Shown one piece after another: positions 1 through 6,981 of a stretch of 21,902 nucleotides of DNA. Both the position numbers and the translations under genes were made by a program. The DNA is taken from positions 1 to 21,902 of the IMG/VR virus record IMGVR_UViG_3300009436_000127, one strand, 5' to 3'. How positions within the stretch are numbered: the stretch's first letter is position 1; the number at the start of each line of letters is the position of its first letter. The notes beneath the pieces were generated by a model that saw nothing but the letters and a program-made list of their open reading frames with translations, did no database searches and was not told the DNA's origin. Source of the stretch: a virus.

Positions 1-45
1 TCTACATTCCAAGTGTAGCACTCTACCAGACTGAGCTACACACTG
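1..45 (-). tRNA. tRNA-Pro (UGG), 3' part beyond window edge
   Basis: The minus strand from 45 to 1 folds as the 5' half of a tRNA. It has a seven-base acceptor strand (CAGTGTG, 45-39), T8-A9, a D stem GCTC/GAGT with a GG-containing D loop, and a five-pair anticodon stem CTACA/TGTAG around the loop CTTGGAA (13-7). The anticodon is TGG (11-9), which reads proline codons. The first base C1 is typical of bacterial tRNA-Pro. The variable loop, T arm and 3' acceptor strand lie outside the window, so intactness cannot be judged. It lies just after the last gene of the gp45 unit, on the same strand. Phage tRNAs usually supplement host decoding of phage-preferred codons. Confidence 0.88.
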
Positions 46-54
46 ACGCATTAA

Positions 55-300
55 CTATTTAACGATCGATTCGTAAAGATCTTCAATCTCTTCCTTTTGC
101 TGTTGAAACTGAGCAAAATTCTGTTTATGATAGATCTTGGCTAATGCATTGATATACTTCTTATCGATATCAACATCATCCACCAGAGCATTAGCTGCTT
201 CTTTTTGGAACTCACGTTCTGCATCAATACGAGTCATCGAATTCGACATCTCTTTCATGCAGTCTAATACCTTTTTACGATCTAAATCGTTACTCAGCAT
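55..300 (-). CDS. dsbA: DsbA-like double-stranded DNA-binding protein (late transcription)
   Basis: An 81-residue product starting MLSNDLD. The open frame extends up to 480, but that part lies inside the preceding gene. I choose the ATG at 300 because AGG (about 8 bases upstream) gives a good ribosome site and the overlap with the upstream stop is only about 11 bases. An ATG at 306 is the alternative. The C-terminal half (IDKKYINALAKIYHKQ...EEIEDLYESI) matches, as I recall it, the end of T4 DsbA (FNRLLALYHKDN...EEVVELYDTV), in length and in the YHK and ELY/DLY positions. T4 DsbA binds double-stranded DNA at late promoters and modulates late transcription. It is co-transcribed with the sliding clamp here, which fits such a role. 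The assignment rests on remembered similarity. Confidence 0.6.
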   Translation of the reverse strand: MLSNDLDRKKVLDCMKEMSNSMTRIDAEREFQKEAANALVDDVDIDKKYINALAKIYHKQNFAQFQQQKEEIEDLYESIVK

Positions 301-559
301 TAACATCACCTGGTTCTGTAGCTGCCGCAGCTTCATCTGCTGCTGGTTCTGCAGGCTTATTTGCTTCAAGGAAAGCGTTGATTCGATCGCGGGCTCCGCC
401 CACTGCTGTAAGTTCTTCTCCACGGAAGGCTCCTCGTGTTGATGCCACGTCAATAATTTGGATACAAGCTTGTAGATCATTAAGACCTAGCTGAATTGGT
501 TCAGCTGCTGGTGCTTGTGTTTCAGTTTCTGCTGCCGCAGTTGTTTGTTCTTCGCTCAT
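290..559 (-). CDS. Small Ala/Glu-rich protein of unknown function
   Basis: An 89-residue protein starting at 559 with GGAG as ribosome site 8 bases upstream; that site lies in the last codons of gp45. It has a low-complexity acidic N-terminus (residues 1-20, rich in A, E, T), a compact conserved-looking core (about 21-68, QLGLNDLQACIQIIDVASTR then GAFRGEEL and an amphipathic helix ending INAFLEANK), and a second low-complexity Ala/Glu/Pro tail. I do not recognise the family with certainty. Small proteins with this core are common next to replication genes in marine T4-like phages. It sits between the clamp gene and the DsbA-like gene, so a role in clamp-linked late transcription or replication is possible, but this is inference from position only. 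Confidence 0.8.
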   Translation of the reverse strand: MSEEQTTAAAETETQAPAAEPIQLGLNDLQACIQIIDVASTRGAFRGEELTAVGGARDRINAFLEANKPAEPAADEAAAATEPGDVNAE

Positions 560-561
560 GA

Positions 562-1245
562 TTATTCTCCGTATGATGAGTTTTTCTCTAAAGCAACCCA
601 GTATTCTACAGGCTCTTTAGTGTTTTTAAAGTGTGAAATTAGCTTTTTAGTGATAGCTACATCATAGTCTCCATTTGTAAACTTAAAGTTTCCGATATTG
701 AACACTAGGCGAAAGGCTTCCTCTTCACGAGTAATGTCTTCCAGTTCGATCTCAAAGCTATTTGATGTAGGATCATCTACATCTGTAACTACGATTGACG
801 CAGTGTTCTCACCGGCTTTACCTGTGATTACTGCAGTATTTATACCTAATGCAGAGGCTGCTTTACGAATTGACGCCATGTTTTCTTGTGTCAAAGTAAA
901 TGCAACTTCCGTTGAAGGCATAACAACATCCTTCGAAGGAGACGTCAAGATAGACGGTTCCGAGAAGAAGTATTTAATTGCCTGACGATCTTTAGAGATA
1001 CGTACAGACTTAAACTCGGGATCAAAGGTCAACTCAGGATCTTCGAACATTCCGATTGCACCTAGGAACTCATGGAGATCATAGATACCGATTTGTGCAG
1101 GGATATCTTCTACAATAGTTGCAGACGATAATATTGTTTTTGACTCAGACATTGTCTTAATCACATTGCCAGGATTCAGAACGATCTGGCTGTTGATGGC
1201 GGCAAAGTTCTTGAGAGCGCCAATGGTTTCATTCGATAGTTTCAT
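562..1245 (-). CDS. 45: Sliding clamp, DNA polymerase accessory protein gp45
   Basis: A 227-residue product, almost exactly the T4 gp45 length (228). The N-terminus MKLSNETIGALKNFAAINS matches T4 MKLSKDTTALLKNFATINS, and IYDLHEFLGAI, the central SxALGI-xTAVIT stretch and the C-terminal YWVALE agree with the family. The protein forms a trimeric ring around DNA, tethers the phage polymerase and acts as the mobile enhancer of late transcription by contacting gp55 and gp33. The start at 1245 has GGAG 6 bases upstream. It is the first gene of a unit read from an early-type promoter at 1274-1302, followed within 3 bases by the 89-residue gene. Confidence 0.97.
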   Translation of the reverse strand: MKLSNETIGALKNFAAINSQIVLNPGNVIKTMSESKTILSSATIVEDIPAQIGIYDLHEFLGAIGMFEDPELTFDPEFKSVRISKDRQAIKYFFSEPSILTSPSKDVVMPSTEVAFTLTQENMASIRKAASALGINTAVITGKAGENTASIVVTDVDDPTSNSFEIELEDITREEEAFRLVFNIGNFKFTNGDYDVAITKKLISHFKNTKEPVEYWVALEKNSSYGE

Positions 1246-1273
1246 GATTTCTCCATAATGAATAATATAGGTT

Positions 1274-1302
1274 ATTATACCACAGTTTGAACTGTTTGTA
1301 CA
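1274..1302 (-). promoter_or_regulatory. Early-type promoter for gp45 unit
   Basis: On the minus strand: TGTACA (1302-1297), a 17-base spacer, TATAAT (1279-1274). The spacer ends AACTGTGG, giving an extended -10 (TGG before TATAAT). The sequence running into the -35 box is AACTATG, a one-mismatch copy of AACTGTG exactly 20 bases upstream. The stretch TTCAAAATAACTA in front of the -35 box matches the other promoters of this class in the window. Transcription would start near 1267, about 20 bases before the gp45 start codon. The box lies just past the stop of the preceding gene. Confidence 0.85.
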
Positions 1303-1305
1303 TAG

Positions 1306-1584
1306 TTATTTTGAATTATTTTCTTTATCAAGAACATATAATCCGATTAGCGTATAATGCAACATCTTAAATAGATCTTTGCGATGTTCTTCAGGTGTAC
1401 CTTTCTTGCCAAAGCGATCAAGGTACTTATCAACGTTTCCAAGCATAAAACCCATACCATTGCCACGATCAATAATAACTTCATTAGCCTGCAGTTTTGT
1501 TTGACCATAATGTAAGCCATAAGTAGAGTCCACGTAATCCGCGAACTCTGCTATTAAGTTATCTTCATTAAATTTGTAATCCAT
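1306..1584 (-). CDS. Small DUF3310-like protein
   Basis: A 92-residue product. The centre and C-terminus show the pattern of the DUF3310/SaV-like family of phage proteins (nucleotide-kinase-associated): a conserved asparagine in GNVDKYLDRFGKKG, then an acidic, helical stretch EEHRKDLFKMLHYTLIGLYVL. The function of that family is not established. The ATG at 1584 has AGAGGA upstream and lies 8 bases after the stop of the CobS-like gene, so it is probably the last gene of that unit. The gp45 promoter begins four bases after its stop. The family call is from pattern recognition of the NxxKYxxRxxxK signature and is moderate. Confidence 0.75.
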   Translation of the reverse strand: MDYKFNEDNLIAEFADYVDSTYGLHYGQTKLQANEVIIDRGNGMGFMLGNVDKYLDRFGKKGTPEEHRKDLFKMLHYTLIGLYVLDKENNSK

Positions 1585-1592
1585 TAAATCCT

Positions 1593-2747
1593 CTATGTTG
1601 TTTGATCGAGTGCAGTATCTAACATATCATCTATTGAAACATTATCATTTGCAGTTATCTCAGTATTAATGCTTTCATCTATCATTGCATATAGATCTTT
1701 GAAAGCTTCTTTTGTGTCGGAGTCAAAACGACTAATGCATAAATCAATAGACTTTGCACGATCTTTAAAGATTGCGAATGTCTGTGTGATATGGCATAAA
1801 CGACGTGTTGAAATGATATCATCTACTCCACCATCAGCATATGTCTTACGAATAGTTTCTGACCATTGTGTCAAACGATTAGCAAAGTCTTCATCTTTAC
1901 AATCAAATTTATCCATATGCTTGAGAACAATTCTTTTCTCAGTAGCTAGAGTCGGATATGGCTGCTCAAGTGTGATAGTAAAACGCTCAAGGAAAGCTTC
2001 ATCAATGATAGTAGCTGCAATAAAGCGACCATCATCTGAACCTTGACCTTTAGTATTTGCAGTAGCAATCACGTTGAAACCAGCTGCAGGTTTAATAACC
2101 TCACCAGTCTTTTTGATCATGATAGGTTTGCCTTCAAGAACACCTTGTAAACACATGATCTTATTAGAACCACGGTCAATCTCATCGATTAACAGCAGAG
2201 CACCTGCTTCCATAGCCTTAATGACAGGACCTTTTGCAAAAACGGTCTCACCATCAATAAGACGGAAGCCACCGATCAAATCATCTTCATCTGTTTCAGG
2301 AGTGATTTGAACTCGAACGTACTCACGGCGGGAGTTAGCACATGCTTGCTCGACCATGGTTGTCTTACCGTTACCTGATAAACCAGTAACGAATGTTGGA
2401 TAAAATGACATAGACTTCACGATCATTTCTACATCTTTTGAGTGTCCCCATGAAACATAGTATTGATCTTTAGAAGGCACGTACACTTCGCTATTAATAA
2501 TAGACTGTACACCAGATGGCAAGTTTTTAGCCTCCTTAGTTGGAATTTGACGAAATGGCACAACAACATTTTCTAAGTTGTAAAGTCCACGCCGTATTTT
2601 AGGAAATGATGTAGCAAATTTATATGCTTCGCCGTCCTTGATACCAAGTTCACGGGCTATAGCAGTTACTTCCGCTGGGCGGAAATTTACTTGATCAGGA
2701 AAGCGAGTTGCCAAGGTTTCCGTTAGTGTTTTTTCAATAAAGTTCAT
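1593..2747 (-). CDS. cobS: CobS-like / MoxR-type AAA+ ATPase
   Basis: A 384-residue AAA+ protein. Walker A is GLSGNGKTT (residues 122-130), Walker B is LLLIDEID (185-191 region), and an arginine-rich sensor region follows (STRRLCHITQTFA, about 315-327). The insertion pattern EDDLIGGFRLIDGETVFAKGP is characteristic of the MoxR/CobS clade. CobS proper is the ATPase of aerobic cobaltochelatase (cobalt insertion in B12 synthesis); T4-like marine phages often carry this gene. Without CobN here, and with a VWA partner nearby, it could equally be a MoxR-type chaperone motor. The N-terminal 60 residues precede the ATPase core and may be a DNA- or partner-binding domain. Ribosome site AAGGA sits 8 bases before the ATG. 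It lies downstream of a 44-residue membrane peptide gene. Confidence 0.93.
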   Translation of the reverse strand: MNFIEKTLTETLATRFPDQVNFRPAEVTAIARELGIKDGEAYKFATSFPKIRRGLYNLENVVVPFRQIPTKEAKNLPSGVQSIINSEVYVPSKDQYYVSWGHSKDVEMIVKSMSFYPTFVTGLSGNGKTTMVEQACANSRREYVRVQITPETDEDDLIGGFRLIDGETVFAKGPVIKAMEAGALLLIDEIDRGSNKIMCLQGVLEGKPIMIKKTGEVIKPAAGFNVIATANTKGQGSDDGRFIAATIIDEAFLERFTITLEQPYPTLATEKRIVLKHMDKFDCKDEDFANRLTQWSETIRKTYADGGVDDIISTRRLCHITQTFAIFKDRAKSIDLCISRFDSDTKEAFKDLYAMIDESINTEITANDNVSIDDMLDTALDQTT

Positions 2748-2758
2748 AATGTATCCTT

Positions 2759-2768
2759 AAATTTATAT
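2759..2768 (-). promoter_or_regulatory. Possible late-promoter-like box before cobS
   Basis: The minus strand reads TATAAATT immediately upstream of the cobS ribosome site, seven of eight matches to the TATAAATA late consensus found exactly elsewhere in this window. It lies so close to the start codon (about 12 bases) that the transcript would be almost leaderless or lack the ribosome site. I list it as a weak candidate only. Confidence 0.25.
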
Positions 2769-2774
2769 AATATA

Positions 2775-2909
2775 TTAGTGCTGGCCGAAAAGAGCTATTA
2801 GATTCCACCAAGTATACTGTGGTCCAAATCCAACATCAATCCATCCCATAACGAACATTGTCATTAATAGGTAGCCAAAGCCCTCAGAAATCTTTTCACG
2901 TAAAGTCAT
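2775..2909 (-). CDS. Small membrane peptide (44 residues)
   Basis: This gene encodes 44 residues, from ATG at 2909-2907 to TAA at 2777-2775. The start MTLREKISEG is followed by a hydrophobic segment (about residues 11-28, with FGYLLMTMFVMGW), a short polar turn with GPQY, and a second aromatic-hydrophobic segment (about 33-42, TWWNLIALFG). One or two membrane passes are plausible. A near-perfect ribosome site (GAGGAGAGAC) lies 4-5 bases before the ATG, and the early-type promoter is just upstream, so translation is well supported. It is the first gene of the unit that then encodes the CobS-like ATPase. No family is recognised; a membrane anchor or adaptor for the ATPase is a guess from position. 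Confidence 0.72.
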   Translation of the reverse strand: MTLREKISEGFGYLLMTMFVMGWIDVGFGPQYTWWNLIALFGQH

Positions 2910-2938
2910 ACTGTCTCTCCTCAATCATTTATGTAACC

Positions 2939-2967
2939 ATTATACCACAAGTAAACATGTTTGTACA
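2939..2967 (-). promoter_or_regulatory. Early-type promoter for membrane peptide-cobS unit
   Basis: Minus strand: TGTACA (2967-2962), 17-base spacer, TATAAT (2944-2939), with an extended -10 (GTGG just before). The related heptads AGTTGTG and ACTTGTG lie 20 bases apart, one running into the -35 box and one before the -10. An upstream element ATTTACA-N6-TACAAA matches, in sequence and spacing, that of the CobT promoter. The leader between the -10 and the start codon, including GAGGAGAGAC, is also nearly the same as the CobT leader. Confidence 0.85.
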
Positions 2968-2999
2968 CAACTATTTTGTAAGATATTGTAAATAGTTGT
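2967..2999. repeat. Inverted repeat abutting the -35 box
   Basis: ACAACTATTT (2967-2976) and its exact reverse complement AAATAGTTGT (2990-2999) flank a 13-base AT-rich loop. One arm adjoins and shares a base with the TGTACA -35 box of the cobS-unit promoter. It also lies just past the stop of the CobT-like gene. It could be a weak stem at the end of that transcript or an operator for a dimeric regulator; there is no T tract and the stem is AT-rich, so a classic terminator is unlikely. Confidence 0.5.
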
Positions 3000-3016
3000 A
3001 TACTGTGATATATATG

Positions 3017-5179
3017 TTACGCTACTAATGTAGCAAACTGAGTAGCAAGTACTTTGTTTCCTTTCTTAGAAGAAGTATGCTTCTTAAATGCTCTTGTGAT
3101 CTGAGCTTTAGTAGCTGATGCTGAGTAATCAGTATCCAAAGATAACTCTTCGGTATCAGTACTTAATGCTTTACCGTTCAATAAGAAGTACTTATCGTAT
3201 CCAAGTTTGCCATTAAGAGATATAAACTTATTACTGTTATATGATTTGCGAGCATCTGCCATAATTTCAGTTGAACAGTATGTGCTACGATAAGCTCTGT
3301 ACATTTGATTTTTCCAACCATACGTATCAGTACATACATAGAAACCTATTGTTGTTACACCTTTGATTTTCTTAAGTTGTCCTAATAAAGCAGGACCTAA
3401 GTCATAACGATCTGAAGCTTTAACCATACCGCTGTTCATACGAATATTATAACCACAACGCCAGCCTGATGATGGCAGTTTATTATCATCAGATATCCAA
3501 TCATTGTTATATGTTTCTAATGGATCGCCATCACCATCAGTTAAGAATACAACGTTTACTTTCTGAATACCATGCTTGGCTTTAAAGTCAGTAATGATGT
3601 ATTCGGCACAAAGAATAGTTTCAAATAAAGGAGTAGATCCTAAAGATTCATACTTAGACATTAGAGGTGAACGATATGAAACGTCAAGATCTATAGACTG
3701 ACGAAGTAATACCTCACGAGCATTCTTAATCTCAGCACGGCTAAGGCTGGATGATATCAATTCAAATACTCCAGCTCCATCAGCAAATACATTTCCAGGA
3801 AAATCTTTATGATCTTCGTGCTCATACCTGCTAGTAAATCCATATACAACAAAAGGAATATTAACCTTAGAACAGAAGTCTACAAGTGTAAGAGTTTGAC
3901 GAATGATTTTACCAATTACTTTTGACATTGATCCAGAATAATCGATAAACATAACCATACCATGAGATTTAGCATCTGCTAGGTTAGTTATTTTTGCAAA
4001 GATATCATCATTGAATTTATAGCTGTGAAGCTTATTAACATTAATAGCGCCTGAACGAGAAGTTTGAGCACGCTTTAAACGATATGCAGCCTTACGCATT
4101 TCAAATTCTTTTGCCATAATTGACACTACAGACTTAGTATCTTTTTCAAACTTAGCAATAACATCATTTACATTGACATCGCTGTATCCATAATATGGAT
4201 TAGATGCAACCATTTGCAAAGAGAAATCGGCATTTTTTTCACGACACTTTTTAACTTCAGCGTATGGTATTACAGTACGATTTAGTTGCTCTCGACTAAT
4301 GCCGTTTGCAAATATAGGCTGTAATCCTTGATCACCTTCTAGCAGCTTATGCTCATTATCTCTAAATGCTTCATCAGATTTAACTTTCGTGATATCAGAT
4401 TCATCATTTACTTGTGAGAAATCTTCTCCGGTTTTTTCGGCATCGGATGCTTGAGTTGTGACCATGCCGGATCCAGATTCATCTTCTTCTGAATCCTGTT
4501 CAGTTGTCTCTGAATTCTCCACCTGAGAATTATCCTGCGAAAAATCGCTATTCGATAGTTCATCTTCTCCTTGATCATCCTCATCAGGGAAAGAATACTG
4601 TGGTTTATTTTCTTCATTTTGTTCCTGTTGATCCTTCATAAATTCATATAAAGCTTTGCATGCTTCGATAACATCTTCCCATGTTTCGACAGCCATAACT
4701 TGATTTACAATTGGTTGTTCTTGCGCAGAAAAACTGACTTCAACCAGATCGCGGCATTTTGCTTTGATGTTAATACGATCAACAACATTGCGTGAGGAGA
4801 GATCAACGCCTGCGATCTGGAAGAAATCTTCCTTATACAACACAGCATATCCTCGCTTAAATGAGGAGACAAGACCAGGATACTGGCGCTGTACAAGTTT
4901 TTCAATACGTACGTCTTCAACAACGTTTACGTATGAACGCGGTATGCCTGGGATTTCTGACGTAGAGTCATGCCATCCTTCGGCTGGTGTATATAAAGCG
5001 TGTCCTACTTCGTGGCCGGTCAGTAAGTCATATACGTCCTTGCCACGGTCTTTCCATAATGGTAGACCTAGAATACGCTTTTCAACATCAAAGAACGCAG
5101 TGCGGAAATTGCCATGCTGGACTTCAATGTTCTCTTTAGCCAATAATTTAGCTAAGGTTGTTTGTGATGTACTAATCAT
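3017..5179 (-). CDS. CobT-like protein with HExxH metalloprotease and VWA domains
   Basis: A 720-residue product. The open frame runs to 5194, but that upstream ATG is part of the ribosome site GAGGAGAGAC, so I start at 5179. Near the N-terminus, GHEVGHALYTP (HEVGH, residues 56-60) is a zinc-metalloprotease HExxH motif, followed by NVVEDVRIE with a likely third ligand. A long acidic, Gln/Ser-rich linker spans about 190-260. The C-terminal part is a von Willebrand A domain with a complete MIDAS: DYSGS (D413, S415, S417) and TDGDGD near 547. VWA plus an acidic linker is the CobT layout; CobT partners CobS in cobaltochelatase. Here the HExxH suggests a peptidase-like member. It has its own promoter, near-identical to that of the cobS unit, so the two are probably co-regulated. 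Substrate unknown. Confidence 0.9.
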   Translation of the reverse strand: MISTSQTTLAKLLAKENIEVQHGNFRTAFFDVEKRILGLPLWKDRGKDVYDLLTGHEVGHALYTPAEGWHDSTSEIPGIPRSYVNVVEDVRIEKLVQRQYPGLVSSFKRGYAVLYKEDFFQIAGVDLSSRNVVDRINIKAKCRDLVEVSFSAQEQPIVNQVMAVETWEDVIEACKALYEFMKDQQEQNEENKPQYSFPDEDDQGEDELSNSDFSQDNSQVENSETTEQDSEEDESGSGMVTTQASDAEKTGEDFSQVNDESDITKVKSDEAFRDNEHKLLEGDQGLQPIFANGISREQLNRTVIPYAEVKKCREKNADFSLQMVASNPYYGYSDVNVNDVIAKFEKDTKSVVSIMAKEFEMRKAAYRLKRAQTSRSGAINVNKLHSYKFNDDIFAKITNLADAKSHGMVMFIDYSGSMSKVIGKIIRQTLTLVDFCSKVNIPFVVYGFTSRYEHEDHKDFPGNVFADGAGVFELISSSLSRAEIKNAREVLLRQSIDLDVSYRSPLMSKYESLGSTPLFETILCAEYIITDFKAKHGIQKVNVVFLTDGDGDPLETYNNDWISDDNKLPSSGWRCGYNIRMNSGMVKASDRYDLGPALLGQLKKIKGVTTIGFYVCTDTYGWKNQMYRAYRSTYCSTEIMADARKSYNSNKFISLNGKLGYDKYFLLNGKALSTDTEELSLDTDYSASATKAQITRAFKKHTSSKKGNKVLATQFATLVA

Positions 5180-5207
5180 TATGTCTCTCCTCATTGATTA
5201 TGGTACC

Positions 5208-5236
5208 ATTATACCACAGTTTAATAAGGATGTACA
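5208..5236 (-). promoter_or_regulatory. Early-type promoter for CobT-like gene
   Basis: Minus strand: TGTACA (5236-5231), 17-base spacer ending AACTGTGG, TATAAT (5213-5208). AACTGTG occurs twice, exactly 20 bases apart, the first copy running into the -35 box. The upstream element ATTTACA-N6-TACAAATTAACTG aligns without gaps to that of the cobS-unit promoter. The start point would be near 5201, about 22 bases before the start codon, leaving a short leader with GAGGAGAGAC. Confidence 0.87.
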
Positions 5237-5264
5237 CAGTTAATTTGTAAAAAAGTGTAAATAA

Positions 5265-6980
5265 TTAGCTTATTTTTGAGAAATTATGCTCTTTAGTGAA
5301 TTCAATCTTAGATCTGAACTTACCATCTAGCAAATCACCCTTATGTGATATAACAAATACATTACTATCATCTTCAAGGGTACCAAGAATCTTCATTAGA
5401 TTATCTACACCATCATGATCAAGTGACGAATCAAATGTCTCGTCTAACACTAATAGGTTTGTAGACGTTGAATTCTTCATACGTGCAATCTGACGCCATG
5501 TGAATAACAGTGCCAAATCGATACGCTGCTTCTCACCTTCAGAGAATGACGCATAGTTAAATGTATCTCTATGGCGAGAACGAATAGTCTCAGTAAAGTT
5601 CTCATCTAGATCAAATGCTACAAAGAAGTCTAATACCTGCAAGTAATTATTTATAAGTTTATTCATCACAGGAAGATATTCTTTAACAACCTTTGTCTTG
5701 ATACCGCCATCTTTTAGCATCTCTGCTGCAGCATCGTTGTATGAACGCTCATCTAGCATTGTAAGCTTCTTCTCTGAGAGGCTATCACGATTATTAGTAT
5801 GAGTATCCAGATCGCTATTTGCCTGACCTAGATCTCCTTCGCGAGAACTAAGATCAGTGATATCAGTTTCTAGATTATTGATCTGACTTTGAAGACGAGA
5901 GATATCACGATTGTTTGTAGTAATAACAGCAGTATTGTTTCTAACCTTTTCAGCAATATCATTCAATTCTTCAATAGTAGTCTCTATTAAATCACCTTGC
6001 TCATTTGCTTTAGACATACCTTCTTGTAGTTCTTTAGCTCTGATCTGTGATGATTCAAGCTTTTCGGCTTTAATGGCTACATCTATATCCTGAGTGCATG
6101 TAGGACATTGATCGTTGTTCTCATAGAACTTTGCATCCTTAACAACAGTATTCATTTGCTGCTGGAACTGAGCTTGATAATGCATCAATGATTGACGCTT
6201 GTTATGAGCAGCTTTTAATCGATCTGATAATCCATCTTGTAGATTCTCAATAGTGATACTATATTGATTATTAGACTCTTGCATCTCATTGATTTCACCT
6301 TGGAATGCAACGATATTATCACGCTTAGAACGAATCTGATCATCATTCATTTGAGCAATATCTCGGATATACTTCTTTTGAATAGTAATCTTTTCTTTTA
6401 GCAGATCTAGATTATAGTTAATGTCCTTAAGATCTTCTTTAATTCTTGCACTACGTTCTTTGAGAATACCATTCATCTTAGAGAAGATATTAATGTCTAA
6501 TAGATCTTCTATCACGTCACGCCTGTGCCCACCCGGGAGCTGCATGAAAGGGATAAACGAAGATGAACCAAGCACCACGATCTGGTGGAATGATTTATGA
6601 TTAAGCTTTAGGATGTTCTGTTCAAGGAACTTCTGATAGTCTCTTGCCATAGAAGACTGATTAATCATATTGCCGTTCTGATAAATCTCAAACTTACTTG
6701 GCTTAATGCCACGTACAATCTTAAAGCTATGGATACCTACGTCGAATTCAATTTCAACAACGCAATTCTTATTGTTAATAGTGTTAACTAATTGTGGTTT
6801 ATTAATATCACGATGTGGCTTACCGAACAAACTAAATGACAAAGCATCTAGCATCGTTGATTTGCCTGCACCGTTTTGTCCTACAATCAATGTAGTTGGT
6901 GATCGGTCTAACTGCACAACAGTAGTCTCATTTCCAGTTGACAGAAAGTTCTGCCATGAGATACTCTTAAACTTAATCAT
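5265..6980 (-). CDS. 46: Recombination endonuclease subunit gp46 (Rad50/SbcC-like)
   Basis: A 571-residue SMC-type ATPase, close to the T4 gp46 length (560). Walker A GQNGAGKST lies near residue 35; coiled-coil arms flank a zinc hook CPTC (C292, C295); the ABC signature FSEGEKQRIDLAL and Walker B LLVLDETFDSSLD follow near the C-terminus, then the H-loop VISHKGD. With gp47 it forms the Mre11-Rad50-type complex that resects double-strand ends for recombination-dependent replication and degrades host DNA. The start codon lies one base past the gp47 stop, with GGAG inside the gp47 end, so the two are translationally linked. The reading unit ends here; no hairpin terminator is visible before the CobT promoter. 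Confidence 0.97.
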   Translation of the reverse strand: MIKFKSISWQNFLSTGNETTVVQLDRSPTTLIVGQNGAGKSTMLDALSFSLFGKPHRDINKPQLVNTINNKNCVVEIEFDVGIHSFKIVRGIKPSKFEIYQNGNMINQSSMARDYQKFLEQNILKLNHKSFHQIVVLGSSSFIPFMQLPGGHRRDVIEDLLDINIFSKMNGILKERSARIKEDLKDINYNLDLLKEKITIQKKYIRDIAQMNDDQIRSKRDNIVAFQGEINEMQESNNQYSITIENLQDGLSDRLKAAHNKRQSLMHYQAQFQQQMNTVVKDAKFYENNDQCPTCTQDIDVAIKAEKLESSQIRAKELQEGMSKANEQGDLIETTIEELNDIAEKVRNNTAVITTNNRDISRLQSQINNLETDITDLSSREGDLGQANSDLDTHTNNRDSLSEKKLTMLDERSYNDAAAEMLKDGGIKTKVVKEYLPVMNKLINNYLQVLDFFVAFDLDENFTETIRSRHRDTFNYASFSEGEKQRIDLALLFTWRQIARMKNSTSTNLLVLDETFDSSLDHDGVDNLMKILGTLEDDSNVFVISHKGDLLDGKFRSKIEFTKEHNFSKIS

Positions 6981-6981
6981 A

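Noticed and set aside
301-480. Longer N-terminal extension of the DsbA-like gene up to an ATG at 480
   Set aside because: It lies wholly in the 89-residue gene in another frame, has Gln/Leu-rich out-of-frame composition, and the ATG at 300 has a properly spaced ribosome site.
5180-5194. Upstream ATG for the CobT-like gene
   Set aside because: That ATG is immediately followed by the ribosome site GAGGAGAGAC itself; the ATG at 5179 is correctly spaced from it.
4764-5243. 159-codon plus-strand frame across the CobT-like N-terminus
   Set aside because: It overlaps the HExxH-coding region and the promoter, and has the composition of a complementary-strand shadow.
5648-5655. Exact TATAAATA on the minus strand inside gp46
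   Set aside because: It lies mid-gene in an AT-rich Asn-Asn-Tyr stretch, with no gene start shortly downstream; one chance match in this much AT-rich sequence is expected.
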